DNA of 64,000 bases from Cribrihabitans_A neustonicus (GTDB lineage Bacteria; Pseudomonadota; Alphaproteobacteria; Rhodobacterales; Rhodobacteraceae). How positions within the stretch are numbered: position 1 is the stretch's first letter; each line of letters opens with the position of its first letter. The stretch lies in the NCBI RefSeq assembly GCF_048820895.1, contig NZ_JBMERQ010000010.1, forward strand, positions 1 to 64,000. Reading direction: 5' to 3'. The position numbers and the translations under genes were made by a program. Below are positions 25,865-34,617 of this stretch, piece by piece. Under the pieces are notes generated by a model that saw only the letters and a program-made list of their open reading frames with translations, did no database searches and was not told where the DNA came from.

Positions 25865-26712
25865 GCCCCGCCAACGCAAGGCAAGTCAAGCTCGGTCTGA
25901 TCGGCGACAATATCACCCGGTCGAAATCGCCCCGCCTGCACCGGGAGGCCGGCCGGCTGACCGGGCTGGATGTCACCTATGACCGCTTGATCCCCAAGGA
26001 CCTGGGGCTGAGCTTCGGCGAGGTCTTCGACCGGGCCCGCCGCAGCGGCTACCGCGGCATCAACGTCACCTACCCTTACAAGGAAACCGTGTCGGGCCGG
26101 GTGAGTGTTGCCGACCCGCTGGTGCGGGCCATCGGCGCAGTGAACACGGTGGTCTTCGACGCCGCCGGGCCGCAGGGCTTCAATACCGATTACACCGGTT
26201 TCATGAGCGCCTACCGCCTGGTGCGCGGCAGCGCCGAACCGGGCACGGTCTGCCTGATCGGCACGGGCGGCGTGGGCAAGGCAGTGGCCTTCGGTCTGAT
26301 CGGCCTCGGGGCAGCGGTGATCAGATGCGTCGACCTGAACAGGGAAAAGGCAGAAGCGCTGCGCGACGCGCTCACCGCCGCGGGCAGCAAAACGAAGGTG
26401 GAAGTGTACACCGGCGCGGCCGAGGCCGCCGCAGGCGCCGATGGGCTCATCAACTGCACCCCGTTGGGCATGGCCGGTCTGGAGGGCACGCCGCTGCCCG
26501 CCGGCGCCATGGAGGGCGCAGTCTGGGCCTTCGATGCGGTCTACACCCCGGTTGACACCCAGTTCCTGCATGACGCCGCGGCGCAGGGCCTGACCGTCAT
26601 CTCGGGCTACGAGCTGTTCTTCGGCCAAGGGGTCGATGCCTGGGGGATCTTCACCGGCGAACCCATCGACGCCGGCGCCCTGCGCCAGGCGATCAGCGGA
26701 GAGGAAGCATGA
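25861..26712 (+). CDS. Quinate/shikimate dehydrogenase (AroE/YdiB family)
   Basis: About 283 residues. The substrate motif RSKSPRLHREAG, the catalytic lysine motif GINVTYPYKETVSG, GAVNTVVFDAAG and FNTDYTGF, the nucleotide loop GTGGVGKAVAFGL and the C-terminal SGYELFFGQGVDAWGIFTG are all in place. The acidic residue after the second strand (CVDLNREKAEAL, not NRT) suggests NAD rather than NADP. Expected to oxidise quinate or shikimate to 3-dehydroquinate or 3-dehydroshikimate in catabolism. ATG at 25861 overlaps the tctA stop; its own stop overlaps the next ATG. Confidence 0.9.
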   Translation: MSPANARQVKLGLIGDNITRSKSPRLHREAGRLTGLDVTYDRLIPKDLGLSFGEVFDRARRSGYRGINVTYPYKETVSGRVSVADPLVRAIGAVNTVVFDAAGPQGFNTDYTGFMSAYRLVRGSAEPGTVCLIGTGGVGKAVAFGLIGLGAAVIRCVDLNREKAEALRDALTAAGSKTKVEVYTGAAEAAAGADGLINCTPLGMAGLEGTPLPAGAMEGAVWAFDAVYTPVDTQFLHDAAAQGLTVISGYELFFGQGVDAWGIFTGEPIDAGALRQAISGEEA

Positions 26713-28601
26713 AAACGTCAATCGCAACCGTGTCGGTCTCGGGCAGCCTGCCCGAGAAGCTCGAGGCCATCGCCGAAGCGGGCTTCGACGGGATCGAGAT
26801 TTTCGAGCAGGACTTCATCACCCACGACGGCAGCGCCCGCGACGTGGGCCGGATGATCCGCGACAAGGGGCTGGAGATCACCCTGTTCCAGCCGTTCCGC
26901 GATTTCGAGGGGCTGCCCGATCAGCTCCGCGCCAAGGCCTTTGACCGGGCTGAGCGCAAATTTGACCTGATGCAGGAGCTGGGCACCGGCCTGATGCTGA
27001 TCTGTTCAACCGTGCATTCCGCCTCGCTTGGCGGCATCGACCGCGCTGCCGCGGACTTTCACGAACTAGGCGAGCGTGCCGCCAAACGCGGATTGCGGGT
27101 GGGCTACGAGGCGCTGGCTTGGGGCCGCCATGTCAACGATCACCGCGATGCCTGGGAAATCGTGCGCCGCGCGGACCATGAAAATGTTGGCGTGATCCTC
27201 GACAGTTTCCACACCCTGTCCCGCGGGATCGATCCCGACACGATCCGCCGCATACCGGGCGACAAGATCTTCTTTGTCCAGCTTGCCGATGCACCGCAGA
27301 TCGGCATGGACCTGCTCTACTGGTCGCGCCATTTCCGCAACATGCCGGGCGAAGGCGACCTGCCGGTCTGCGATTTCACGAAGGCGGTGGCGGCCACGGG
27401 CTATGCCGGGCCGGTCTCGCTGGAAATATTCAACGACCAGTTCCGCGGCGGCAGCCCGCGCACGATCGCCAAGGACGGGTACCGCTCGCTGATCGCGCTG
27501 ATGGATGACGTGACCCGGCAGGAGCCGGGTTCGCAGATCAGCATTCCGCAGATGCCGCCGCGCATTGATGTGAATGGCGTGTCCTTTATCGAGTTCGCCA
27601 CCCGCGGCGGGGAAGCCGATGCTCTGGAGGCCCTGCTGCACAGCCTGGGCTTTGCGCATTCCGGCAGCCATATCGCAAAGAAGCTCACGCTCTGGTCGCA
27701 AGGCGATATCCGGATCGTAGTGAACCGGGAGACCTCCGGCTACGCCAACAGCGCCTACATCATGCACGGAACCTCGGTCTGCGATATCGGCCTGGCCGTC
27801 GGCAGCGCAGCCGATACGGTTGCCCGCGCCACCAGTCTTGGCGCCCAGCCCTTTTCCCAGCCGACCGGCCCGGGAGAGCTGGACATTCCGGCGATCCGCG
27901 GGCTGAGCGGAAGCGTCCTGCATTTCATCGACGAGGCCAGCGGGCTGAACGATGTCTGGTCGGTCGAGTTCACCCCGGAAGAGACCGAAAACGCCACCTC
28001 GGGCGCGGGGCTGACGCAGGTTGACCACCTGGCCCAGACAATGAGCTATGACGAGATGCTCAGCTGGTCGCTGTTCTACACCTCCCTCTTCCAGATGCAG
28101 AAAGCGCCGATGGTCGATGTGATCGACCCCGACGGTCTGGTGCGCAGCCAGGCGCTGGCCACCGGGGACGGCGCGCTCCGCATCACCCTGAACGGCGCAG
28201 AGACCCACCGCACGCTGGCCGGCAGCTTCCTGGCCGACAGTTTCGGGGCCTCCGTCCAGCACATCGCGCTGGCCGCCAGCGACATCTTCGCAACCGCGGA
28301 TGCTCTCGCCGCGCGCGGCTTCGACCCGCTGCAGATGCCGGAGAACTACTACGCCGATCTGGCCGCAAGGTTCGACCTGGCCCCGGACATGCTCAACCGC
28401 CTGAAGGCGGGCCACATCCTCTATGACGAAGATGCCGGCGGGCAGTTCTTCCAGTTTTACTCGCGGCCGTTTGCCGGCGGCATATTCTTCGAGATCGTGG
28501 AGCGCCGCGGCGGCTACGGCGGCTACGGCGCGCCCAATGCGCCGTTCCGGATCGCAGCCCAGAAGCGCCTGTTCCGCCCGAAAGGAATGCCCAAGCAATG
28601 A
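26709..28601 (+). CDS. quiC: 3-dehydroshikimate dehydratase (QuiC-type, two-domain)
   Basis: 630 residues. The N-terminal xylose-isomerase-like TIM barrel (about 1-280: AEAGFDGIEIFEQDF, then GVILDSFHTLSRG and PVSLEIFNDQFRGGSPRTIA) converts 3-dehydroshikimate to protocatechuate. The C-terminal half (about 285-625) is a vicinal-oxygen-chelate domain like 4-hydroxyphenylpyruvate dioxygenase (FIEFATRGGEADALEALLHS, TQVDHLAQTMSYDEML, FFEIVERRGGYGGYG). This fused architecture is known for QuiC1-type enzymes. It overlaps neighbours at both ends by 4 bp. Confidence 0.93.
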   Translation: MKTSIATVSVSGSLPEKLEAIAEAGFDGIEIFEQDFITHDGSARDVGRMIRDKGLEITLFQPFRDFEGLPDQLRAKAFDRAERKFDLMQELGTGLMLICSTVHSASLGGIDRAAADFHELGERAAKRGLRVGYEALAWGRHVNDHRDAWEIVRRADHENVGVILDSFHTLSRGIDPDTIRRIPGDKIFFVQLADAPQIGMDLLYWSRHFRNMPGEGDLPVCDFTKAVAATGYAGPVSLEIFNDQFRGGSPRTIAKDGYRSLIALMDDVTRQEPGSQISIPQMPPRIDVNGVSFIEFATRGGEADALEALLHSLGFAHSGSHIAKKLTLWSQGDIRIVVNRETSGYANSAYIMHGTSVCDIGLAVGSAADTVARATSLGAQPFSQPTGPGELDIPAIRGLSGSVLHFIDEASGLNDVWSVEFTPEETENATSGAGLTQVDHLAQTMSYDEMLSWSLFYTSLFQMQKAPMVDVIDPDGLVRSQALATGDGALRITLNGAETHRTLAGSFLADSFGASVQHIALAASDIFATADALAARGFDPLQMPENYYADLAARFDLAPDMLNRLKAGHILYDEDAGGQFFQFYSRPFAGGIFFEIVERRGGYGGYGAPNAPFRIAAQKRLFRPKGMPKQ

Positions 28602-28985
28602 CCCCAAAATACGACACAGGAATGGCCATGCGCGTTCGGTGCTGGGCGATGCCCGCGTCAACCGCGCCGAAGCCGCCAGGACCGCGTTCGACAGCGCCTT
28701 TCAGGCCCTGATAACCGAAGCCGCCTGGGGACCGTCTGGGCCTCGGAGGCAATCACCAGGCGCGAGAGCTCGATGATCACGCTGGCGCTGCCGGCCGCGG
28801 CGAAGAACTTCGAGGAAATCCCCATGCACATCCGCGCGACCGCCAATACCGGCGCCAGCAGGCAGGACGTGATCGAAGTGTTCCAGCACGTCGTGATCTA
28901 TGCAGGCGTCCCTGCCGCCAGCCACGCGATCACGCTGGCCAAGCAGGCTTTTTCCGAAATGGCACAGCAAGAGGACAAGACATGA
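28598..28985 (+). pseudogene. pcaC: 4-carboxymuconolactone decarboxylase, frameshifted
   Basis: The PcaC sequence is recognisable but spread over three frames: MTPKYDTGMAMR, then SVLGDARVNRAEAARTAFDS through EAAW, then VWASEAITRR through EEIPMHIRATANTGASRQDV to the TGA at 28983. One base is missing near 28633 (CGC-GTTCGG where CGC-CGT-TCG is expected) and one near 28730 (TGGGG-ACC). Restoring two bases gives 390 nt, a 129-residue protein of normal PcaC length. The ATG overlaps the quiC stop and the stop overlaps the pcaH ATG, so the gene boundaries are intact. Sequencing error cannot be excluded from sequence alone. Confidence 0.85.
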
Positions 28986-29704
28986 CAGCCGGTGAACTCT
29001 ACCCGCGGGACCGCGAGCGGCACCCCCCTGCCCTGACGCCGAACTACAAAACCAGCATCTCGCGCTCGCCGCGCAATGCGATCCTGTCACTGCAGGGTTC
29101 GGCGAGCGAGCTGACCGGTCCGGCCTTCGGGCACAGTGACATCGATCCGATCGACAGCGACCTGATCCGGAACTACGCGGCAACCGGCGATCCCGTCGGC
29201 GAGCGGATCATCGTCCATGGACGGGTTCTGGACGAAAACGCCCGGCCGGTCCCGCACACGCTGGTGGAGATCTGGCAGGCCAATGCCGGCGGGCGCTACC
29301 GGCACAAGAAGGACAGCTACCTGGCGCCGGTCGATCCCAATTTCGGCGGCTGCGGGCGCACGCTGACGGATGAGAACGGCTATTACGCTTTCCGCACCGT
29401 GAAACCCGGCGCCTATCCCTGGCGCAACTGGGGCAACAATTGGCGGCCCGCGCATATTCATGTCTCCGTCTTCGGCACCGCCTTCGCGCAGCGCCTGATC
29501 ACGCAGATGTATTTCGAGGGCGATCCGCTGATCGCCAAATGCCCGATCGTCCGCACGATCCCAGACCAGCGGGCGGTCAATCAGCTCATCGCGCCGCTGG
29601 ACATGAACGCGGCGGTGCCGCTCGACTGCCTTGCCTACAAGTTCGACATTGTGCTGCGCGGGCGCCGCTCCACCTATTTCGAAAACCGGCCCGAGGGGAA
29701 CTGA
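28982..29704 (+). CDS. pcaH: Protocatechuate 3,4-dioxygenase beta subunit
   Basis: 240 residues. It carries the non-haem iron ligands of the beta chain: a tyrosine in ENGYYAFRTVKPGAYPW, a second tyrosine in AYPWRNW, and both histidines in RPAHIHVSVFG. The intradiol signature VEIWQANAGGRYRHKKD is near residue 90. It ring-opens protocatechuate to 3-carboxy-cis,cis-muconate together with PcaG. The ATG overlaps the pcaC stop by 4 bp; pcaG follows after 2 bp. Confidence 0.96.
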   Translation: MTAGELYPRDRERHPPALTPNYKTSISRSPRNAILSLQGSASELTGPAFGHSDIDPIDSDLIRNYAATGDPVGERIIVHGRVLDENARPVPHTLVEIWQANAGGRYRHKKDSYLAPVDPNFGGCGRTLTDENGYYAFRTVKPGAYPWRNWGNNWRPAHIHVSVFGTAFAQRLITQMYFEGDPLIAKCPIVRTIPDQRAVNQLIAPLDMNAAVPLDCLAYKFDIVLRGRRSTYFENRPEGN

Positions 29705-29706
29705 GC

Positions 29707-30306
29707 ATGGTCCAGCAATCCGACTACCTGCAGGAAACCCCCTCTCAGACCGCCGGGCCGTATGTCCATATCGGCCTGGCGCCCGGCGACGCGGGCTTCA
29801 GCATCTACCGTCAGGAGCTGGGCCGCGACATTGCCGGCCCCAGCGCCGAAGGCACCCGGATCACCGTGACCGGCATGGTCACCGACGGCACCGGCGCCCC
29901 GGTCAAGGATGTGCTGATCGAAGTCTGGCAGGCGGATGCCGACGGGGTCTATCCCGGTCAGGGCAGCGTGGCGGACGGCTTTCGCGGCTGGGGCCGCGTG
30001 GTGCCCGATTTCGAAACCGGCACCTTTTCGTTCGACACCATCAAGCCCGGCGCCGTCGCGGGCCGCAACCGGCAGATGATGGCCCCGCACCTGAACCTCT
30101 GGCTGGTCGCGCGCGGCATCAACACCGGGCTCAACACCCGGATGTACTTCGGTGACGAACCGGAGGCCAACGGTGCCGACCCGGTCCTGAACCTGATCGA
30201 GCAGGCGCACCGCCGCGACACCCTGATCGCCCGGGCAGAAGGCCGCACCTACCATTTCGATATCCGCCTCCAGGGCGATAGCGAAACCGTGTTCCTGGAC
30301 GTCTGA
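29707..30306 (+). CDS. pcaG: Protocatechuate 3,4-dioxygenase alpha subunit
   Basis: 199 residues, normal alpha-chain length. It begins MVQQSDYLQETPSQTAGPYV, with the intradiol core VLIEVWQADADGVYPGQ near residue 75 and MAPHLNLWLVARGINTGL near residue 127. The alpha chain lacks the full iron ligand set, as expected, and builds the active site with PcaH. Start chosen at the ATG two bases after the pcaH stop. Confidence 0.95.
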   Translation: MVQQSDYLQETPSQTAGPYVHIGLAPGDAGFSIYRQELGRDIAGPSAEGTRITVTGMVTDGTGAPVKDVLIEVWQADADGVYPGQGSVADGFRGWGRVVPDFETGTFSFDTIKPGAVAGRNRQMMAPHLNLWLVARGINTGLNTRMYFGDEPEANGADPVLNLIEQAHRRDTLIARAEGRTYHFDIRLQGDSETVFLDV

Positions 30307-30316
30307 GTATCCCGAT

Positions 30317-30799
30317 ATGTCCAACCCATGCATCATCTGCGTTGCCATCACCGGGTCCCTGCCGGCCAAGGAAAACAATCCCGCGGTGCCGATTACCGTC
30401 GCAGAACAGATCGAAAGCACGCAGGAGGCCTTCGAGGCAGGGCTTTACGTGCAGTTCGTCATGGGCGTCAAAAACGCGATGCCCGCGGACGAGCCGATCT
30501 TCGATTTCTACATCGAAACCCTCAAACGGCTGGCCCCGGACGCGCAATGGTGCGCCGCGGGCATCGGCGCGGTGCAGCTGACCATCAATGAATGGTCGAT
30601 CGCCAAGGGCGGCCACACGCGCACCGGGCTCGAAGACAACGTGCGGCTGGACCGGCACAGCCTTGCCCCTTCCAAAGCAGCCCTGGTGAGACGCGCCGTT
30701 GAGCTGTGCGGGAAATACGAACGCCCGGTGGCCACCTGGCGGCAGGCCCGGGAGATCCTGCAGCTGGGAGAGCCTGCCGTACAGGCAGAGGTCCAGTAA
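30317..30799 (+). pseudogene. BKACE-family beta-keto acid cleavage enzyme with large internal in-frame deletion
   Basis: 160 residues against about 290-310 in the family. The N terminus CIICVAITGSLPAKENNPAVP-ITVAEQIESTQEAFEAG joins directly to LYVQFVMGVKNAMPADEPIF, and the C-terminal part with HTRTGLEDNVRL is intact. The missing block normally holds the metal-binding HxH and the first half of the barrel, so catalysis is not expected. Family knowledge: BKACE enzymes split beta-keto acids such as beta-ketoadipate with acetyl-CoA, and no pcaIJ or pcaF is present here. The reading frame stays open, so a shortened protein could still be made. It overlaps pcaD (TAATG). Confidence 0.85.
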
Positions 30800-31578
30800 T
30801 GCCTTTTGTCACTCTGGACGGCACAGCGCTGCACTACCGGCTGATCCCCGGAACCGGCAGGCCGGTGGTGTTCCTGAATTCCCTGGGCACCGATTTCCGC
30901 ATCTGGGACGGCGTCATCAGCCGCTTGGAGCTGCCTTCGCCGGTTCTCTGCATGGACAAACGCGGCCACGGGCTGAGCGATGAAGGCCCGGCCAGCATTG
31001 CGCTGCTGGCCCGGGATGCCGCTGCGCTGATGGTCCGCCTTGGGCTCAGCGGCGGTCTGATCTGCGGTGTCTCGGTGGGCGGGATGATCGCGCAGGCGCT
31101 TGCGGCGCAGCGCCCCGATTTGGCGGCCGGGCTTGTCCTGTGCAACACCGGCGCGAAGATCGGCGATGCCGAAAGCTGGAACGCGCGGATCAATGCGGTG
31201 CTGGACCACGGCATTGCGGCGATTGCCGAAGGCATTCTCGAACGCTGGTTCTCGGCCGGTTTCCGCGCCCGGGAACCCGCAGCGCTGGCCGGCTACCGCA
31301 ACATGCTCACCCGCACCCCGCCCAGGGGCTACGCCGCCGTCTGCGGTGCCATCCGCGACAGCGATTTTTCACATAGCTCCGCCAATCTGACCTTGCCCGC
31401 GCTCTGCATAGCCGGGTCGGAGGATCAGGCAACCCCGCCCGAGGTGGTGGAAGCGCTGGCACGGATCATTCCCGGCGCCGGGTACCGGCTAATCGAGGGG
31501 TGCGGCCACCTGCCCTGCATCGAGGCGCCGGACACCGTCGCGCAGGAGCTACGGCAACTCTACAGGCAGCTCGCATGA
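30799..31578 (+). CDS. pcaD: 3-oxoadipate enol-lactonase
   Basis: About 259 residues, alpha/beta hydrolase. Oxyanion region PVVFLNSLGTDFRIWDGV near residue 21, nucleophile elbow ICGVSVGGMIAQALAAQ near residue 90, and a C-terminal histidine in IEGCGHLPCIEAPD. It hydrolyses 3-oxoadipate enol-lactone to beta-ketoadipate. ATG at 30799 overlaps the BKACE stop; a 31-codon upstream extension has no family similarity. The stop overlaps pcaB. Confidence 0.94.
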   Translation: MPFVTLDGTALHYRLIPGTGRPVVFLNSLGTDFRIWDGVISRLELPSPVLCMDKRGHGLSDEGPASIALLARDAAALMVRLGLSGGLICGVSVGGMIAQALAAQRPDLAAGLVLCNTGAKIGDAESWNARINAVLDHGIAAIAEGILERWFSAGFRAREPAALAGYRNMLTRTPPRGYAAVCGAIRDSDFSHSSANLTLPALCIAGSEDQATPPEVVEALARIIPGAGYRLIEGCGHLPCIEAPDTVAQELRQLYRQLA

Positions 31579-32639
31579 CCGGCGTTTTCGGCCACCCCTG
31601 GCTCGGCGGACTGTTCGCCGGCGCTGAAGCCGCGGCCATATGGTCGCCTGAACGCCAGCTGGCGCACATGCTGGGCTTCGAAGCCGCCTACACGCGCGCG
31701 CTTGGGGCGGCGGGCAAGATCCCCGAGGCACAGGCAGAGCGCGTGGCCGCCGCGATCCTCGCCTTCCGCCCGGACTTTGAGGAACTGCGCGCAGGCACGG
31801 CAAGGGATGGCCTGCCGGTGCCCGCGCTTGTTGCCCAACTGCGGCACGCCCTGCCCGGCGATGCCGCAGCGATCCATAGCGGCGCCACTTCGCAGGACGT
31901 GATCGACACCGCTGCTGCTCTCACCATGCAGGAGTTCAGCATATTTCTGCAGGCTCGCATCGGGCAGCTTTCCGGCGCGCTGTCTGAGCTCTCCCGCCGC
32001 TTTGGCGCAGTTCCGATGATGGGCCGGACCCGCATGCAGGCGGCGCTGCCCATCACCGCCGCGGACAGATTGAACGCATGGTCCGGCCCGCTGGACAACC
32101 ACTTGCGGCGGCTTGGCGAATTGCGCCCGCGGGTGGAGCTGCTGCAGCTGGGAGGCGCGGCGGGCGACCGCGCCGCCATGGCCCCGCATGCAGAGGCGAT
32201 CGCGGCTGGCATGGCCCGGAACCTGGGTCTCGGCAATCCGCCGAGGGCCTGGCATGCGGCGCGCGACGGCGTGGCCGAATATGCCGGTCTCCTGTCGCTG
32301 ATCACCGGAACCCTTGGCAAGATGGGCCAGGACATCTGCCTGATGGCGCAGCAGGGCGTAGAGGAAATCGCGCTTGAGACCGGCGGCGGATCCTCTGCCA
32401 TGCCGCACAAGCAGAACCCGGTGCTGGCAGAGCTTCTGGTCTCACTGGCCCGCTTCAATGCCACCCAGATCGCAGGCATGCACCAGGCGCTGGTGCATGA
32501 ACAGGAACGCTCCGGCGCGGCCTGGAATCTGGAATGGATGATCCTGCCGCAGATGGCCCAGGCCACGGCCCGCAGCCTGTCAGCCGCCGCAGGCATTTGC
32601 GCAAGCATTTCCCGTATCGGAGCGAAAGCCCCCTCATGA
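31575..32639 (+). CDS. pcaB: 3-carboxy-cis,cis-muconate cycloisomerase
   Basis: About 354 residues of the fumarase/aspartase superfamily. Family motifs are IHSGATSQDVIDTAAALTM near residue 98 and the signature loop GGGSSAMPHKQNPVLAELLV near residue 275. It cyclises 3-carboxymuconate to 4-carboxymuconolactone. The length is at the short end for PcaB (350-450), which is common in Rhodobacteraceae. It starts 4 bp inside pcaD and overlaps aroQ by 4 bp. Confidence 0.93.
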   Translation: MTGVFGHPWLGGLFAGAEAAAIWSPERQLAHMLGFEAAYTRALGAAGKIPEAQAERVAAAILAFRPDFEELRAGTARDGLPVPALVAQLRHALPGDAAAIHSGATSQDVIDTAAALTMQEFSIFLQARIGQLSGALSELSRRFGAVPMMGRTRMQAALPITAADRLNAWSGPLDNHLRRLGELRPRVELLQLGGAAGDRAAMAPHAEAIAAGMARNLGLGNPPRAWHAARDGVAEYAGLLSLITGTLGKMGQDICLMAQQGVEEIALETGGGSSAMPHKQNPVLAELLVSLARFNATQIAGMHQALVHEQERSGAAWNLEWMILPQMAQATARSLSAAAGICASISRIGAKAPS

Positions 32640-33085
32640 CCCGACCCGTCGTCTATGTCCTCAACGGCCCGAACCTCAACCTTCTCGGCACGCGCCAGCC
32701 GGAGATCTATGGCTGCGACACCCTGGAGGACGTGAAGCGCCTCTGCACCACGACCGGTCAAAGGGCCGGGCTGGACATCCGCTTCCACCAGAGCAACCAC
32801 GAAGGCGCGCTGGTCGATCTCATCCATGAAGCCCGCACCGAAGCCTCCGGGATCGTGATCAACCCGGCCGCCTGCACGCACACGTCCGTTGCCATCCGGG
32901 ACGCGCTGGCGGCATGCGATTTTGCCATTATGGAAGTCCACATCTCCAACGTCCACCGGCGGGAGGCCTTCCGGCACCACTCCTATGTTTCCGGCGTGGC
33001 CACCGGGGTGATCGCAGGCCTCGGGGTGGAAGGCTACGCCGCTGCGGTCCGCGCCATCGCGCTTCAAATCAGACCGCAAGCTTGA
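32636..33085 (+). CDS. aroQ: Type II 3-dehydroquinate dehydratase
   Basis: 149 residues, typical dodecameric type II enzyme length. NGPNLNLLGTRQPEIYG with the catalytic tyrosine region, HQSNHEGALVDLIHEA, GIVINPAACTHTSVAIRDAL and VHISNVHRREAFRHHSYVS are all conserved. It dehydrates 3-dehydroquinate to 3-dehydroshikimate, linking the dehydrogenase to QuiC in a catabolic direction. Last gene of the operon, overlapping pcaB by 4 bp. Confidence 0.95.
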   Translation: MTRPVVYVLNGPNLNLLGTRQPEIYGCDTLEDVKRLCTTTGQRAGLDIRFHQSNHEGALVDLIHEARTEASGIVINPAACTHTSVAIRDALAACDFAIMEVHISNVHRREAFRHHSYVSGVATGVIAGLGVEGYAAAVRAIALQIRPQA

Positions 33086-33179
33086 GACCCTGCAGCAGCA
33101 CGGCCGGCCGCATTTCCAAACCCCTTTTGCCCAACTGAGATACCGCCGCCATGGGCGGTGCGCATGCCGTTGCATGTCC

Positions 33180-33605
33180 AAGGCCGGCCGGGCGTGTCCG
33201 GCGCCAATTTCGCGCGCCTCGCCTTCGATCACGTCGCCAAGGATCTGCACGCTCCAGCCGAGGCCCTCCGCCTCCCAGGCCGCCGCGGCAGGCGATTGCG
33301 CCGGCGCGGAGATGAGCCGGCTGGTGACCTTGCCGAGACTGGGGTCTTCCAGGCGCAGGACCGCGCTGGACTGGCCGTCGGCTGTCAATGCGTCCGGCAG
33401 CGCGACGCCGCCGGAGATCAGCGCCAGCGCGAAACCGTCCTCACCCAGTCCTTCGATCAGGGCCAGCATCCTCTGGGTTGCTTCCAGCCCGGCCTCCCCG
33501 GCGGGGCGGCAAAGCCCTCGGGACGGTGTGGAGCGGATCGGCGGCCCTGACGGCAGCCTCGAACAGCCCCCTGAGGAGCGGCTTGCCGTCTGTTATGGAG
33601 AACAT
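33180..33605 (-). pseudogene. Glycerate 2-kinase (MOFRL/TtuD-type) remnant
   Basis: Starting at ATG 33605 the minus strand gives MFSITDGKPLLRGLFEAAVRAADP, the normal start of a glycerate kinase. It then shifts frame to LEATQRMLALIEGLGEDGFALALISGG, loses the glycine-rich core, and continues ALPDALTADGQ to WSVQILGDVIEGEAREIGAGHA, which matches the middle of the family. About 140 residues remain of about 420, with at least one frameshift and internal deletions. It begins 5 bp after the LacI stop, so it was part of that operon. Borders at the left end are approximate. Confidence 0.7.
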
Positions 33606-33610
33606 CCTGT

Positions 33611-34609
33611 CTAAGCGGTTGACCGCAGGATCAGTTCAACCGGCATCGGCTCGGGCGTGCCGGGATGGGTGCCGTTTTCGAGCCAGTCCAAGAGCAGCCC
33701 CGCCGTCCACTGTCCGAAGGCATTGACGTCGCAGCGCACGGTCGAAAGCCCCGGGAAGCTCTGCCGGGCCTCCTCGATGTCGTCAAAACCGATCAGGCGG
33801 AAGTCGCGGCCGAGCTTCACGCCGGTCTCCGCAAAACCCGCGGTCATGCCGATCGCCACGAGGTCGTTAAAGGCGACCGCTGCGTCGATCTGCGGATATT
33901 CGCGGGCGATCCTGCGGGCGGTCTCGAACCCAAAGCGGCGGCTGGCCTCTCCGGGGAAAAGATGCAGCGGCAGGCCGTGCTCTTCGGCAACCTCGGCCAG
34001 GCCGCTGCGCCGCTCCACCGCAATCGCGGTATCCGGCAGGCCGCCGACAAAGGCAATCTCACGGGCGCCCGCGGACACCAGGTGATTGCCCGCCTGACGG
34101 CTGCCGCCGTGGTAATCCATCGAGCAGAACGGAAAGCCCTCGCCCTCGGTCTCCGATCGGCGCAGCACCTGCATCGCGGGGATGCCCGACGTCAGCACCG
34201 CCTTCAGGTCGGCCCCGTCGCCGCCATAGCACGGCGCAATCAGCAGGGCGTCGACCCCGTGCTCCAGCATCGAGCCGATCAGATCAGCCTGCAGCGCCGG
34301 GTCCTCGTTCGAGTTGCCCATCACCGCCGCGTAGCCGCGCGCCGACAGCGCCATCTGCGCGCTTACGCCCAGCTCGGTATAGAACGGGTTGCGCAGGTTA
34401 TTGATCACCAGGCCAACCAGCCCGGCATTGGCGCCGCGCAGGTTGGCGGCGCCGCGGTTGTAGACATAGCCCGCCACCTGCATCGCGTCCTGCACCTTGC
34501 GGCGCGTCTGCGCCTTGACCGATGGACTGTTCTGCAACACCAGCGAGACCGTGGATTTGGAAACCCCCGCCAGCTTTGCGACATCGATGATGGTTGGCCG
34601 TTTAGACAT
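33611..34609 (-). CDS. LacI-family transcriptional regulator
   Basis: About 332 residues and intact. The helix-turn-helix is at the N terminus (TIIDVAKLAGVSKSTVSLVL), the hinge AGYVYNRGAANLRG follows, and the effector domain includes GLVINNLRNPFYTELG and VAFNDLVAIGMTAGFAE. It sits in a minus-strand operon whose other four members are all broken, so it is either the last surviving member or still controls genes elsewhere. Start chosen at 34609; upstream codons belong to the DUF993 remnant. Confidence 0.93.
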   Translation of the reverse strand: MSKRPTIIDVAKLAGVSKSTVSLVLQNSPSVKAQTRRKVQDAMQVAGYVYNRGAANLRGANAGLVGLVINNLRNPFYTELGVSAQMALSARGYAAVMGNSNEDPALQADLIGSMLEHGVDALLIAPCYGGDGADLKAVLTSGIPAMQVLRRSETEGEGFPFCSMDYHGGSRQAGNHLVSAGAREIAFVGGLPDTAIAVERRSGLAEVAEEHGLPLHLFPGEASRRFGFETARRIAREYPQIDAAVAFNDLVAIGMTAGFAETGVKLGRDFRLIGFDDIEEARQSFPGLSTVRCDVNAFGQWTAGLLLDWLENGTHPGTPEPMPVELILRSTA

Positions 34610-34617
34610 GCGGCTTC

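Noticed and set aside
31688..33469. A 593-codon minus-strand frame
   Set aside because: Antisense to pcaB and aroQ. Only its first ~75 codons are meaningful, as part of the glycerate kinase remnant.
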